In this document: piece after piece, positions 19,445 to 29,682 of the stretch
How the letters are laid out: every line of letters begins with the position of its first letter
How positions within the stretch are numbered: position 1 is the stretch's first letter
Assembly: GCA_003569365.1 (NCBI GenBank)
Contig: BGOS01000029.1
Span: 1-64,000, forward strand
Length of the DNA: 64,000 nt
Reading direction: 5' to 3'
From: Anaerolineaceae bacterium
GTDB taxonomy: Bacteria; Chloroflexota; Anaerolineae; Anaerolineales; UBA11657
Made by a program: the position numbers and the translations under genes
The notes under the pieces: generated by a model
Database searches by the model: none
Told to the model about the DNA's origin: nothing
Seen by the model: the letters and a program-made list of their open reading frames with translations, nothing else

Positions 19445-20344
19445 ATGGAACATACGAGTTTCCGCACTACCAGCGGCAGTTTGCAGCGCAACAGCCCGCC
19501 CATGCGCCTGTTTGAGCGGGCCAAGCGCAACGGTGTTTGGAATCCCAGTGATTTGGATTTCAGCGCGGACCAGCAGGATTGGCAGCGCCTGACGGCGGAC
19601 GAACGCGACCTGATCCTGCGCCTCACGGCGCTGTTCCAGAGCGGCGAAGAGGCGGTGACGCTGGACCTGCTGCCGCTGATTGGCGTGATTGCGCGCGAGG
19701 GACGGGTGGAGGAGGAGCTGTTCCTCACCACTTTTTTGTTTGAGGAAGCCAAGCACACGGATTTCTTCCGGCGCTTTTTGGATGAGGTGGCGGGTGCCAC
19801 TGGCGACCTGCACCACTTTCATACGCCAAGTTACAAGGCAATTTTTTACACAGCACTGCCTGGCGCACTGCAGGCGCTGCACACTGACGGCTCGGCTGCG
19901 GCCCAGGTGCGCGCGGTGGTCACTTACAACATGATTGTGGAGGGTGTGCTGGCTGAGACCGGCTACCACGCCTACCACGCCATGCTGCAAAAACAGAATC
20001 TGCTGCCCGGCACGCGGCGCGGCATTGCGCTGCTCAAGCAGGATGAGGGGCGCCACATTGCGTATGCCGTGTACCTGCTCTCACGCCTGGTGGCGCAGGA
20101 TGATGCGCTGTGGGAAGAGCTGGAGGGCACAATGAACGCGTTGCTGCCGGCGGCGATGGGCGTCATCAGTGAAGGCTTGGATGCGTATGCGGTTGTGCCG
20201 TTTGGCCTGCAGGTGGCAGACTTTATTGATTACGCGCTTGGCCAGTTTCAGAAGCGCCTGGAGCGCGTGCGCAAGTCGCGCGGCCAAGCGCTCACGGAAA
20301 TTAATAGAGACACTTTGGCGTATATTGAGGCCGGCGACGCGTAG
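19445..20344 (+). CDS. R2-like ligand-binding oxidase (R2lox)
   Basis: A 299-residue ferritin-like protein with a Mn/Fe cofactor. Starting at ATG 19445, the metal ligands fall at E68, E101, H104, E166, E201 and H204, each one residue before the positions in the characterised Geobacillus R2lox. The cross-linking pair Val71 and Tyr161 is also conserved at that offset. This excludes a class I ribonucleotide reductase R2 subunit and supports the chosen start over the in-frame codon at 19415. R2lox oxidises an unknown, probably fatty-acid-like, substrate. It is divergent from the SOS mutasome genes. Confidence 0.92.
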   Translation: MEHTSFRTTSGSLQRNSPPMRLFERAKRNGVWNPSDLDFSADQQDWQRLTADERDLILRLTALFQSGEEAVTLDLLPLIGVIAREGRVEEELFLTTFLFEEAKHTDFFRRFLDEVAGATGDLHHFHTPSYKAIFYTALPGALQALHTDGSAAAQVRAVVTYNMIVEGVLAETGYHAYHAMLQKQNLLPGTRRGIALLKQDEGRHIAYAVYLLSRLVAQDDALWEELEGTMNALLPAAMGVISEGLDAYAVVPFGLQVADFIDYALGQFQKRLERVRKSRGQALTEINRDTLAYIEAGDA

Positions 20345-20392
20345 GCGCTGGCCTGATTTCGGCGTAACATTTCACGTAGAGGTGGATTGAAT

Positions 20393-21112
20393 ATGACAAT
20401 TGCAAGCTTGCATATTTGCGCGCAGCCTTTACTGGCGCGCACAAGAGACTTGAAGCTGAGCTGCATTGCGCTGGCGCTGGCTGCGCTGCTGGGCGCATGC
20501 AGCGCACCCCCGCCCGCAACCAGCGCGCCTGCAACCGCGGCACCTGAGCCCACGCAAATCCAAAACCAAACCACAGGAGACCAACCAATGCCCACAGCGC
20601 CGAGCAACTTTCAATGGCCCAAGCCGCCTGCGATGACGATTGATCCAAAGAAGAGCTATACCGCAACATTTCAAACTGAAGCCGGTGAGATTGTCATTCA
20701 GCTCTTTGCCGACAAGGCACCGGTGACGGTGAACAACTTTGTGTTTTTGGCGCGCCAGGGTTTCTATGATGGCACCACATTTCATCGCGTGATCCCGGGC
20801 TTCATGGCCCAGGGCGGCGACCGCACCGGCAGCGGCAGTGGCGGGCCGGGCTATCGCTTTCAAGATGAGTTCAACAATGGATTGGCTTTTGACCGGGCCG
20901 GGCTGCTGGCAATGGCCAACGCCGGGCCGGGCACCAATGGCAGCCAGTTCTTCATCACTTACGGTGCCACGCCGCACCTCACCAACAAGCACACCATTTT
21001 TGGCGAGGTGACCAGCGGGCTGGACAACGCGCTCGCAATTCGCAGCCGTGATCCGGGTGCGGACAAAAATCCCGGCGTAGTGTTGCAGACCGTAACCATC
21101 ACGGAGCAGTAG
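20393..21112 (+). CDS. Lipoprotein peptidyl-prolyl cis-trans isomerase (cyclophilin)
   Basis: 239 residues. AGAGGTGG nine bases upstream supports ATG 20393 over the TTG at 20387. A signal peptide ending in the lipobox LLGAC is followed by a Pro/Thr/Ala linker and, from about residue 80, a cyclophilin domain with FHRVIPGFMAQGGD and the GTNGSQFFIT block. It would assist folding of exported proteins at the outer face of the membrane. It follows the R2lox gene by 48 bases in the same direction. Confidence 0.9.
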   Translation: MTIASLHICAQPLLARTRDLKLSCIALALAALLGACSAPPPATSAPATAAPEPTQIQNQTTGDQPMPTAPSNFQWPKPPAMTIDPKKSYTATFQTEAGEIVIQLFADKAPVTVNNFVFLARQGFYDGTTFHRVIPGFMAQGGDRTGSGSGGPGYRFQDEFNNGLAFDRAGLLAMANAGPGTNGSQFFITYGATPHLTNKHTIFGEVTSGLDNALAIRSRDPGADKNPGVVLQTVTITEQ

Positions 21113-21211
21113 CAGCGCTGCGCAGCCGGCGCTCCCTGCGCCGGCTGCAGCATTCGGGCGGATAATGGGGGCAGGCAAGCGCCGTGGGGCGTAGCCTGCA
21201 ATTGTGAAGCT

Positions 21212-21955
21212 GTGAAAGTCACCATAGTTTTACCCACCTATAACGAAGCGGCCACACTTGAACCGATGGTGTTGGCACTGCTTGCGCTGCCGCTCGCCGG
21301 GCTTTCTGTGCTGGTGGTGGATGACAATTCGCCAGATGGCACAGGCGAGATTGCGGAGCAGCTGGCGGCGCAGCATGCCGCGCGGGTGACGGTGCTGCAC
21401 CGCAGCGCAAAAGCCGGGCTTGGGCGCGCATACGTTGCCGGCTTTGCGCTGGCGCTGCAAAATGGGGCAGAGCGCCTGGTGCAGATGGACTGCGACTTTT
21501 CGCACTCGCCGCGCTTTGTTCCGCGCCTTGTGGAGCAGCTGGACAACTATGATGTGGTGGTGGGCTCGCGTTACGTGGCGGGCGGCAGCCTGGATGACAA
21601 CTGGGGCGTTACACGGCGGCTGCTGAGCTGGTTTGCAAACAGCGTTTACACGCGCGTGCTGCTGGGCTTGCAAGCGCGCGATGTGACCGCGGGCTTCAAA
21701 GCATGGCGCCGCGAAACTTTGCTGGGCATCGGCCTGCACCGCGCCGGTTCCAATGGCTATATTTTTCAGGCAGAGATGGCATTTCTTACCGAGCGTCTTG
21801 GCTACCGCGTGCTAGAGCTGCCCATTTATTTTGAAGACCGCCGCATCGGCCGATCCAAGATGACTTACCCGGTAAAGTTTGAAGCAGTGTGGCGCACGCT
21901 GCAAGTGGTCATGCGCCACCGGCACCTAACGCGTGCTGATCGCTGCGCGGCCTAA
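21212..21955 (+). CDS. GT2 transferase, polyprenol-monophosphomannose synthase (DPM1) type
   Basis: 247 residues starting at GTG 21212. IVLPTYNEAATL, VVDDNSPDGTGEIAEQL, the metal-binding QMDCDFSHSP and GSRYVAGGS followed by FKAWRR are in the order seen in DPM1-type enzymes, which make polyprenyl-phosphate mannose or a related donor. No C-terminal membrane helices are present, as in short DPM1. The product could feed GT-C enzymes such as the YfhO-like domain encoded next, 11 bases downstream. Confidence 0.87.
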   Translation: MKVTIVLPTYNEAATLEPMVLALLALPLAGLSVLVVDDNSPDGTGEIAEQLAAQHAARVTVLHRSAKAGLGRAYVAGFALALQNGAERLVQMDCDFSHSPRFVPRLVEQLDNYDVVVGSRYVAGGSLDDNWGVTRRLLSWFANSVYTRVLLGLQARDVTAGFKAWRRETLLGIGLHRAGSNGYIFQAEMAFLTERLGYRVLELPIYFEDRRIGRSKMTYPVKFEAVWRTLQVVMRHRHLTRADRCAA

Positions 21956-21966
21956 TTCGCGGCGGC

Positions 21967-24900
21967 GTGGGGAGCGCCCGCACTTTGCCGGCAGCTGAAT
22001 CCGGGCATGCGGGCAGGGAGTGGCGCGGTGAGGCGCTGCCAATTGTGTTGCTGCTGCTGGCCCCGCTGCTGTGGCTGTATCCCGTCACATTCGGCGGCCG
22101 CACAGCCCTGCCCGTGGACAACCTGGCGCAGTACGCACCGTGGGATGCCAGCGCCGCGCAGTTTGGGTTTGATGCCGAGCCCCACAATGCACTGATCTCT
22201 GACTTGGTGCTGGAGAACTACGCGTGGCAGCGATTTGTGCGCGCGTCTGTGCGCGCCGGCGAGCTGCCGCTGTGGAACCCGTACCAGTTTGCTGGCGTGC
22301 CGTTTCTGGCGACCGGGCAGGCCTCGGTGCTCTACCCGCCGTCAATTTTGTTTCATGTGCTGCCGCTGGCAAACGCTTATGGCTGGTACCTGCTGTTTCA
22401 TTTTGCGTTGGCGGGGCTGCTGGCGTATGCACTTGTGCGTGGCCTGGGACTAAGCTCCACCAGCGCGCTGCTGGCTGGCATCGCGTACCAAGGTGCGCTG
22501 CCGCTCACGGCCAGCGCCGTCTTCCCGATGATCGTAAGTGGCGCAGCATGGCTGCCGTTGCTGCTGCTGGCAGTTTTGCGCGTTGGTACGCCGGGCGTTG
22601 CGCCGGCGCGCTGGTTGTGCGCCGGTGCACTGGCAATTGGCATGCAACTACTGGCCGGACATCCGGAGGTGGCTGCGTATTCGCTGGTTGTGGCGGCTTT
22701 GCTGGGCGCGTGGCAGCTGCTGGCGGCTGCACCGCAGCACTTCGCTGATGTGCGCGGGCAGCTTTTGCGCGCTGCAACACTTTCAGCAATGGTCGCGCTT
22801 GGCTTTGGAATTGGCGCAGTGCAGTTTTTGCCGCAGCTGGAGGCTGTGCGCAGCAGTTTTCGCACGCAGGCGCCTGCGCTGGAGACTGTGCGCGGCTGGG
22901 CGCTGCCGCTGCGGCATGTGATTGCTTTTTTTGCGCCAAATATTTTTGGCAATCCATCTCTGCATGGCTACTGGGATTTATTCTCCGGCACTTGGGTTGC
23001 AGGCAAGCCGGTTGACTGGGGTATCAAAAATTTTGTCGAAGGCGCTGTCTATGTTGGCGGGCTGCCACTACTGCTTGCGTTTGCCGCCGTAGGCCGCCAG
23101 GCAATGCCTGGCACGCGCGCTGTTGGCGCTGAAATACGGGCGCAAATATTTGCGCCACGCATTTTCTTTGCGCTGCTCGCGCTGCTGTGCCTCGCATTTG
23201 CGTTTGGGTCGCCCCTGTATGCGCTGGTGTATTACCTGCCGGGGCTTAGCCAGTTGCATACGCCTTTTCGCTGGATGCTGCCGTTCGCGCTCTGTGTGGC
23301 TGTGCTGGCCGCTTATGGTTTGGAGGATCAGATTGCAGACAGCCGCACCGGACGCCGTGGCGCGCTCGCAGCGCTTTGCTTTGGAATTGGTTCTGCATTA
23401 ATTTTGGCAGTGCTGCTGATGCGCGCATTCTTTGCGCAGTTGGCACCGATTTTTGATGGGTTGCTGCAGCGCTTGGCGCTGGCGGGCAGTGCCTTCGCGG
23501 ACGGGCGGATGTTCTTTTCCTTCACCGCGCGTTGGGTGCTGCAAGCGGCGGTTGTGCTGGCGGTATCGGGTTTGGCTCTGTGGCTGTTGCGCGCAGCGCA
23601 TGCAACGCGGGGCACGCTGCGCACGGCCTGTTTGCTGGCGGTGCCGGTGTTCGTGGCTGTAGATCTGGCGCTCGCAATTAGCGGCTTCCTGCCGGCTAAC
23701 TCTCCTGAAATGCTGCAGTTTGAGCCGCCGGTGATTACATTTCTGCGCAGCGACCGCAGCGCGTGGCGCTTCACCACTTACGATCCGGAGGGCAGCAAGC
23801 CGCTGAATGCAAACAGTGGCTGGCTTTTTGACTTGCAGGATGTGCGCGGCTACGACTCAATCATTCCATTGCAATATGTGAACTACATGCAGCAGCTTGA
23901 GCCGCAATCTGAGCTGCAATACAACCGGATTGCGCCGGTTCACAGCGCAGCCGGGTTGGGCTCGCCGCTGCTGGACTTGCTCAATGTCAAGTACGTGCTC
24001 GCGCGCAGTCCGATTGACTCGCCCGGATACACGCTTGTGCACAGTGGCGACCTGCGTGTGTACCGCAATGAGCATGCACTGCCGCGCGCTTTTTTGCTGG
24101 CAACCGGCTGCGCATTCGCTGCGCCAGATCTGTCTGAATCGCTGGCGACTCAAGACTTGCGCCACTTTTTGATGTTGGAGCCTGCATCGATGTTGGCCAC
24201 TGCACCGGCCCTGCCGCTGGCTAGTTGCGTTCCGCAAGCAGCCGAGATTACAAACTACAGAAACTCCGAGATCCAAATTGCGGTTGAGGTTTCCGCGCCT
24301 GCATACCTGATGCTGGCAGATTCATTTGCACCGGGCTGGCACGCCTATGTGAAGGGTGGGGCAGGAACGGCGCCCGTAGAGGTACCGGTGCTGCGAGCTG
24401 ATGGCAATTTTCGGGCAGTGCTGCTGCAGCCGGGCACACAATCTGTGCGCTTCAAGTACAGCCCGGACGCGGTGAAGCTCGGGGGTTTGCTTTCCTTTAC
24501 CGCGGGCATGTTGTGGCTGCTGATTCTTGCCGGCTCTTGGTGGACGCAGCGTCAGTCAGTGGTGGCAGCATCGGGCGCTGCGCGCGTCGCGCGCAACAGC
24601 CTTGCGCCAATGGTCTTCAATTTGCTGAACCGCGCAATTGATTTTGTGTTTGCGGCTTACTACTTGCGCGTGCTGGGCCCGGGTGCGGCCGGGGATTACA
24701 CCACTGCCATCGTGCTTGTGGGCTGGTATGAAATCTGGACCAACTTCGGCTTGAACGCGTGGCTAACGCGGGCCGCTGCGCAAGATTTGCAGGGCGCCAA
24801 TCGCTATTTCTCAAACAGCAATATTCTGCGCATCGCTCTGGCCGGCTTGAGCATGCCCGTATTTCTGGGTGCGGTCTTTTGGTATCAGGCTGGCACCGGT

Positions 24901-26034
24901 GCGCTGGGCGCCGGAACTGTGCTGGCCGTTGCGCTGCTGGCGGTGGGCATGTTTCTTTCATCGCTTTCGAGCGGGCTAACGGCGTTGTTCTACGCCTACG
25001 AGCGGGCCGAAGTGCCGGCGGCAGTGTCTGTGGGCACAACGCTGCTCAAGGTTTTGTGTGGCACCGCAGCGCTCGTGCTGGGCTACGGCTTTGTGGGCCT
25101 GGCTGGCGTCAGCATTATTGTGAACACATTTACGCTCGCGATCTTGGCGGCTTACGTGCGCCTGAACTTTTTTGTGCCACGCACCGAATACACTCCGGCG
25201 CTGCAGCGCACAATGGTTGTTGAGTCATTTCCATTAATGCTCAACCATCTGCTTGCCACGCTGTTCTTCAAGATTGATGTGCCATTGCTGCGCACACTGC
25301 GCGGCGATGCCGAGGTGGGGCGCTACGGCACAGCCTACAAATTCCTGGATGCATTCAACGTCATTCCGTCGTTTTTCACCTTTGCGCTTTTTCCGCTGCT
25401 CAGCCGGCAGGCACAACATGACCGGCCTGCAATGCTGCGCACTTACCACTTTGCCATCAAGCTGCTGACGCTGGTAGCGCTGCCAGTGGCGGCCGCAGCA
25501 TGGTGGCTGGCTGCGCCGCTGGTGGGGCTGCTGGGCGGGCAGGCGTACCTGCCGGACGGCGCCTTTGCGCTGCAGCTGATGGCGCTCTCCATGCCATTTG
25601 GCTGGATCAACAGCGTCACCAATTACCTGCTGGTGGCGGCGGGCCAGCAGCGCGCGCTCACACGCTGCTTTGCGGTAGCAGTGCTCTTCAATTTGGGCGC
25701 CAACCTGCTGTTCATTCCGCGCTATGGGTTTGTGGCGGCAGCTGTGATCACCATCTTCTCCGAGCTGGTGGAGGGCGCGGCTTTTCAATATTTTGTTTAT
25801 CGCCACATTGCGCCGACGCCGTGGCTGCGCCTGTTTGGGCGGGTGGGACTGGCAGCCGCTGCCATGCTGGCAGCGCTGTGGATTGGGGCACAGCTTCACG
25901 TTGCGCTGGGCCTGCTGCTCGCTGCGCTTGTTTACCTTGGCGCGCTGCTAGCGCTGCGGGTATTTGATGACTGGGAACGGTCGCAGCTGCGGGCTGTGCT
26001 GCCGCCGGCTTTGCGCGATCTTGTGAAAGTATAA
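21967..26034 (+). CDS. Fusion of YfhO-like membrane glycosyltransferase and Wzx-type polysaccharide flippase
   Basis: 1355 residues from GTG 21967. Residues 1-860 are a YfhO-family GT-C protein: LPVDNLAQYAPWDA in the first external loop, LPLWNPYQFAGVPFLATGQ, about a dozen helices and a soluble beta-rich part (APAYLMLADSFAPGWHAYV). Residues about 875-1355 form a MATE/Wzx-like flippase of about 12 to 14 helices beginning APMVFNLLNRAIDFVFAAYY. YfhO proteins glycosylate lipoteichoic-acid-type or similar surface molecules from polyprenyl-phosphate sugars; flippases move lipid-linked glycans. No stop or frame change separates the parts, so flipping and outer-face glycosylation may be done by one protein. 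Confidence 0.85.
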   Translation: MGSARTLPAAESGHAGREWRGEALPIVLLLLAPLLWLYPVTFGGRTALPVDNLAQYAPWDASAAQFGFDAEPHNALISDLVLENYAWQRFVRASVRAGELPLWNPYQFAGVPFLATGQASVLYPPSILFHVLPLANAYGWYLLFHFALAGLLAYALVRGLGLSSTSALLAGIAYQGALPLTASAVFPMIVSGAAWLPLLLLAVLRVGTPGVAPARWLCAGALAIGMQLLAGHPEVAAYSLVVAALLGAWQLLAAAPQHFADVRGQLLRAATLSAMVALGFGIGAVQFLPQLEAVRSSFRTQAPALETVRGWALPLRHVIAFFAPNIFGNPSLHGYWDLFSGTWVAGKPVDWGIKNFVEGAVYVGGLPLLLAFAAVGRQAMPGTRAVGAEIRAQIFAPRIFFALLALLCLAFAFGSPLYALVYYLPGLSQLHTPFRWMLPFALCVAVLAAYGLEDQIADSRTGRRGALAALCFGIGSALILAVLLMRAFFAQLAPIFDGLLQRLALAGSAFADGRMFFSFTARWVLQAAVVLAVSGLALWLLRAAHATRGTLRTACLLAVPVFVAVDLALAISGFLPANSPEMLQFEPPVITFLRSDRSAWRFTTYDPEGSKPLNANSGWLFDLQDVRGYDSIIPLQYVNYMQQLEPQSELQYNRIAPVHSAAGLGSPLLDLLNVKYVLARSPIDSPGYTLVHSGDLRVYRNEHALPRAFLLATGCAFAAPDLSESLATQDLRHFLMLEPASMLATAPALPLASCVPQAAEITNYRNSEIQIAVEVSAPAYLMLADSFAPGWHAYVKGGAGTAPVEVPVLRADGNFRAVLLQPGTQSVRFKYSPDAVKLGGLLSFTAGMLWLLILAGSWWTQRQSVVAASGAARVARNSLAPMVFNLLNRAIDFVFAAYYLRVLGPGAAGDYTTAIVLVGWYEIWTNFGLNAWLTRAAAQDLQGANRYFSNSNILRIALAGLSMPVFLGAVFWYQAGTGALGAGTVLAVALLAVGMFLSSLSSGLTALFYAYERAEVPAAVSVGTTLLKVLCGTAALVLGYGFVGLAGVSIIVNTFTLAILAAYVRLNFFVPRTEYTPALQRTMVVESFPLMLNHLLATLFFKIDVPLLRTLRGDAEVGRYGTAYKFLDAFNVIPSFFTFALFPLLSRQAQHDRPAMLRTYHFAIKLLTLVALPVAAAAWWLAAPLVGLLGGQAYLPDGAFALQLMALSMPFGWINSVTNYLLVAAGQQRALTRCFAVAVLFNLGANLLFIPRYGFVAAAVITIFSELVEGAAFQYFVYRHIAPTPWLRLFGRVGLAAAAMLAALWIGAQLHVALGLLLAALVYLGALLALRVFDDWERSQLRAVLPPALRDLVKV

Positions 26035-26064
26035 TGATGCTAAGCCTGATAAGTATGTGACTTG

Positions 26065-27399
26065 ATGAGCATCGTCCGCATCGAAAATATTGCGCAACAT
26101 GCCGGCCAGTCTGTCACGCTGCAAGGCTGGGTGTACGCGCGCACGGACAAGGGGCGGCTGCAATTTTTGCAAGTGCGCGATGGCACGGGCATTTTGCAGT
26201 GCGTTGTGTTTCAAAAAGAGGTAGCGCCCGAAATATTTGATGCTGCGCGCCAGCTCACGCAGGAATCTGCAGTGGTGCTGACAGGAACGGTGCGGGCAGA
26301 TGAACGCGCACCGGGCACCCCCGGCGGCTTTGAGCTGGGTGTGACTGAGTTGCATGTGGTGCAGCTGGCCGGCGACTACCCGATCTCTCCAAAAGAACAT
26401 GGCGTGGAGTTTCTGATGGACCGGCGCCACTTGTGGATCCGCTCCGCGCGCCAGTGGGCGGTGCTGCGGGTGCGCGCCACCATCATGCGTGCCATTCGCG
26501 AGTGGCTGGACAGCCACGGCTATCTGGAGATGACAACGCCCATTATCACGCCCAATGCAGCCGAGGGCACTTCAACACTTTTCGAGCTTGATTACTTTGG
26601 CAAGACATCCTATCTGGCGCAAACCGGCCAGCTTTACAACGAGGCAAACATTGGCGCGTTCGGACGCGTGTACTGTTTTGGCCCCACTTTCCGGGCGGAG
26701 AAATCCAAGACGCGCCGGCACCTGACGGAGTTTTGGATGGTGGAGCCAGAGGTTGCTTATTGTGATTTAGACGGCCTGCTGCAAATTGAAGAACAATTTG
26801 TGAGTCATATTGTGCAAACCTGCCTGCGCGAGCGGGCTGCCGAGCTGCGCGTGTTGGAGCGTGATTTGACGCTGCTCTCCAAAGTGCATCCGCCATTTCC
26901 GCGCATTACTTATGATGACGCGGTGCAGCGCCTGCAAAAATTGGCAGCGGAAAGCAGCGACCCGGAGCTGGCGGCGCAATTGAAAATGGAATGGGGCGGC
27001 GACTTTGGCGCGCCGCATGAGACCGCGCTTGCTGCGCAATTTGAGCGCCCGGTTTTTGTGACGCATTACCCGACGGTGGTGAAGGCGTTTTACATGACGC
27101 CCATGGCGGGCCGGCCGGAGGTGTGCAACAGCGCCGACATGCTGGCGCCGGAGGGCTTTGGCGAAATTATTGGCGGCTCCGAGCGCATTCATGACCACGA
27201 TGTGCTGCTCGCGCGCATTCAAGAGCATGGGCTGCCGGTTGAAGATTACGCATGGTATTTGGACCTGCGCCGTTTCGGCAGCGTGCCACATGCCGGCTTC
27301 GGGCTGGGCGTGGAGCGCACGGTGGCGTGGATCTGCGGCCTCGAGCACATTCGCGAGGCCAGCCCTTATCCGCGCATGCTGCAGCGCAACACGCCGTAA
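26065..27399 (+). CDS. asnS: Asparaginyl-tRNA synthetase
   Basis: 444 residues. The N-terminal OB-fold anticodon-binding domain reads [24 protein letters not shown]. Class II motif 2 is [21 protein letters not shown]-like at about residue 215, and motif 3 is [15 protein letters not shown] near the end. The length and the lack of an insertion fit bacterial AsnRS rather than AspRS. I prefer ATG 26065 to the TTG one codon upstream. Confidence 0.95.
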   Translation: MSIVRIENIAQHAGQSVTLQGWVYARTDKGRLQFLQVRDGTGILQCVVFQKEVAPEIFDAARQLTQESAVVLTGTVRADERAPGTPGGFELGVTELHVVQLAGDYPISPKEHGVEFLMDRRHLWIRSARQWAVLRVRATIMRAIREWLDSHGYLEMTTPIITPNAAEGTSTLFELDYFGKTSYLAQTGQLYNEANIGAFGRVYCFGPTFRAEKSKTRRHLTEFWMVEPEVAYCDLDGLLQIEEQFVSHIVQTCLRERAAELRVLERDLTLLSKVHPPFPRITYDDAVQRLQKLAAESSDPELAAQLKMEWGGDFGAPHETALAAQFERPVFVTHYPTVVKAFYMTPMAGRPEVCNSADMLAPEGFGEIIGGSERIHDHDVLLARIQEHGLPVEDYAWYLDLRRFGSVPHAGFGLGVERTVAWICGLEHIREASPYPRMLQRNTP

Positions 27400-27413
27400 G
27401 CCGGCTTGGTTAA

Positions 27414-28133
27414 ATGACGGACCTCGCGCAGCAACGCGCGCTGGCCCGGCACCTGCTGGACGAGCGCAGTGCCGCCGATGCAATGGCTGCCTACTATGCG
27501 CTTGAACATTCTGCAGCGCGCACGCGCCTCTTTCTGCATTACGCAGCCGCTGGCCGGGTGGACGGCGTGCTGGTCCGCGCGCAAACCGGCGCAGACTTGT
27601 TTCGGCCGCTGGTGATGGTGCGTGCCCCCAACTCAACAGCCGCAGCGCAACTGTTGCAGGCCGGCTTGCAGCCCGGCCGGCCGTACTATCTGGTGATGCC
27701 AGCAGAGCTGGGCGCCGTTGCCTTCCGCGAGCTGGAAATAACCGAACTGCAGCTGCTGTGCCAGTACGTTTTGTATGCGCACCAGTTCAAGCCGCTTATC
27801 AATGTGCTTGTGCAGCGCGCGACCGGTTCTGATGGTGCGCCGCGCTACGAGATCCGTGCGCAGGATCGCGTGCGCGCATGGGCTGGCGTCAACTGGCGCA
27901 GTGATTACTTTGCGGAAGTGTATGTGCAAGTGGAGCAGGCAGTGCGCGGCCGTGGCTGGGGGCGGGCGGTGGTGGCAGCGCTCGCCAAGGAGCTGCTTGG
28001 CGCTGGTGTGCAGCCGTTGTATTCAGTGTCACAGGGCAACCAGTCGTCGATCAAGCTCGCGGAGGCGCTTGGGTTTGTGGACAATGGCAATCGTGAACTT
28101 GCCGGCTTTGCGAACCTTCCGGCTGAAGCATGA
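27414..28133 (+). CDS. GNAT-family N-acetyltransferase
   Basis: 239 residues. The acetyl-CoA binding core lies in the C-terminal half: VYVQVEQAVRGRGWGRAVVAAL contains the R/Q-x-x-G-x-G/A loop, and YSVSQGNQSSIKLAEALGF is the usual last part of the fold. The N-terminal half may be a second, degenerate GNAT fold. It begins 14 bases after asnS. Substrate unknown. Confidence 0.82.
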   Translation: MTDLAQQRALARHLLDERSAADAMAAYYALEHSAARTRLFLHYAAAGRVDGVLVRAQTGADLFRPLVMVRAPNSTAAAQLLQAGLQPGRPYYLVMPAELGAVAFRELEITELQLLCQYVLYAHQFKPLINVLVQRATGSDGAPRYEIRAQDRVRAWAGVNWRSDYFAEVYVQVEQAVRGRGWGRAVVAALAKELLGAGVQPLYSVSQGNQSSIKLAEALGFVDNGNRELAGFANLPAEA

Positions 28134-28259
28134 ATTGCAAACGGGATACCGTGCCGCGTTTGTATTTGCGTAAAACTTTTTTGTGGCTGGCTGTGCGCGG
28201 GCGTGTGGCTGGCTGCCCGCCCGCGGGGTTAGCGGCTGCGCTGTGCATGGCGGAGTGAG

Positions 28260-29603
28260 ATGGTTCGCGCACAGTTCACTTTTCCGCGTGGGTTTTTGTG
28301 GGGCACAGCCACTGCTGCGCATCAAGTAGAGGGCGGCAACGCTGCCAGTGATTGGAAGGCGTGGGAGCGTGAGCCGGGCCGCGTGTTGGGCGCGCACACC
28401 AGTTCGCGGGCGTGCGAGTGGCTGCAGGGCCGCTACATCGAAGACTTTGATCGGGCGGTGGCTGATGGCCACAACGCGCTGCGCTTGTCAGTGGAGTGGG
28501 CGCGCATCGAGCCGGAGCCCGGGCGCTGGGACGCTGCGGCGCTGCAGTTTTACCGTGCGCAGTTGCTGGCGCTCCGCGAGCGCAACATTACGCCGATGGT
28601 TACGCTCTGCCACTTCACACAACCGCTGTGGTTTATGGAGCGTGGCGGCTGGGAAACGCCGGCTTGTATTCAGCTGTTTGAGCGCTATGTGCAAAAAGTG
28701 GCCGCAGAGCTGGGGGACTTGTGCACTTTGTGGTGCACGATCAACGAGCCCAATGCCTATGTGTTTGCGGCTTATGTGGCCGGTGTGTTTCCGCCGGGGC
28801 GCCATAACTTGCTGCTGGCGCAGCAGGTGCACTTGAACCAGCTGCGCGCCCATGCTGCGGCCTACTATGCGCTGCATGCTGCGCGCCCCGATGCGCGCGT
28901 GGGATGGGCGCAGTACCTGCGCGGGTTTGTGGCGGCGCGCCCCGGTTTCCCGCCGGACCGCTGGGCAGCAAACTGGCAGCACCAGCTTTTTAATATGGGG
29001 TGGGTGAATGCTGTGCACAGCGGGCGCTTCCGCATGCTGCAGCGCAGCGTGCCCGTGCCCGAATGCCGCGGCACCTGTGACTGGCTGGGGGTCAACTATT
29101 ACACGCGCGATCTGGTGGCATTTGATTTGCGCCGGCCATTCGAATTGTTTGGCCGTCGCCAGTATGCGCCAGCTGACGTGCTTTCTGAAAATGGATTTAT
29201 TGCCAGCCATCCGGCCGGCTTGTTCCGGGCGCTGGAAGAAATGCAGGCCTTCGGCTGGCCCATGTTTGTGACGGAGAACGGCGTCGAAGATGCGCCGGAC
29301 AGCATGCGCCCGGCTTACTTGCTGGAGCATCTGCGCGCGCTGTGGCAGGCTGTGTGCTTTAACTATCCGGTGCATGGATATTTCCATTGGTCATTGGTGG
29401 ACAATTTTGAATGGGAGCGTGGTTGGACGCAGCGCTTTGGGCTATATGCATTGGATGTTGAGACACAGGTGCGCACGCCACGCCGCAGCGCACAACTGTA
29501 CGCGGAGATTTGCCGGGCCAATGCGATCAGCGCAGAGACTGCGCAGCGCTACGCTGCCCCGCTGGCAGGCAGCATGTTTCCCGGCTCTATGCTTGCGGGC
29601 TGA
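28260..29603 (+). CDS. Glycoside hydrolase family 1 beta-glucosidase
   Basis: 447 residues, the usual length. The N-terminus FPRGFLWGTATAAHQVEG carries the glycone-binding Gln. The acid/base is Glu163 in TINEPN, and the nucleophile is Glu339 in VTENG. HWSLVDNFEWERGW near the C-terminus completes the sugar-binding site. It hydrolyses beta-glucosides or beta-galactosides in the cytoplasm; no signal peptide and no transporter are adjacent. It lies 126 bases after the acetyltransferase gene. Confidence 0.93.
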   Translation: MVRAQFTFPRGFLWGTATAAHQVEGGNAASDWKAWEREPGRVLGAHTSSRACEWLQGRYIEDFDRAVADGHNALRLSVEWARIEPEPGRWDAAALQFYRAQLLALRERNITPMVTLCHFTQPLWFMERGGWETPACIQLFERYVQKVAAELGDLCTLWCTINEPNAYVFAAYVAGVFPPGRHNLLLAQQVHLNQLRAHAAAYYALHAARPDARVGWAQYLRGFVAARPGFPPDRWAANWQHQLFNMGWVNAVHSGRFRMLQRSVPVPECRGTCDWLGVNYYTRDLVAFDLRRPFELFGRRQYAPADVLSENGFIASHPAGLFRALEEMQAFGWPMFVTENGVEDAPDSMRPAYLLEHLRALWQAVCFNYPVHGYFHWSLVDNFEWERGWTQRFGLYALDVETQVRTPRRSAQLYAEICRANAISAETAQRYAAPLAGSMFPGSMLAG

Positions 29604-29673
29604 ATACGTCTCGCCCGCAAATATTTTTGGCATCGCAGGCGCCGTAAGTGATAGCAACAACCTTTTTTCCGCA

Positions 29674-29682
29674 TGCTATACT
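29674..29682 (+). promoter_or_regulatory. Extended -10 promoter for tRNA-Ser
   Basis: TGCTATACT stands 62 bases before the tRNA, followed by a GC-rich CGCGCGTC discriminator, as expected for stringently controlled stable RNA. No clear -35 is visible. Confidence 0.5.

Noticed and set aside
19445-20344. Class I ribonucleotide reductase small subunit
   Set aside because: The Val-Tyr cross-link pair and ligand pattern are those of R2lox, and no large-subunit gene is adjacent.
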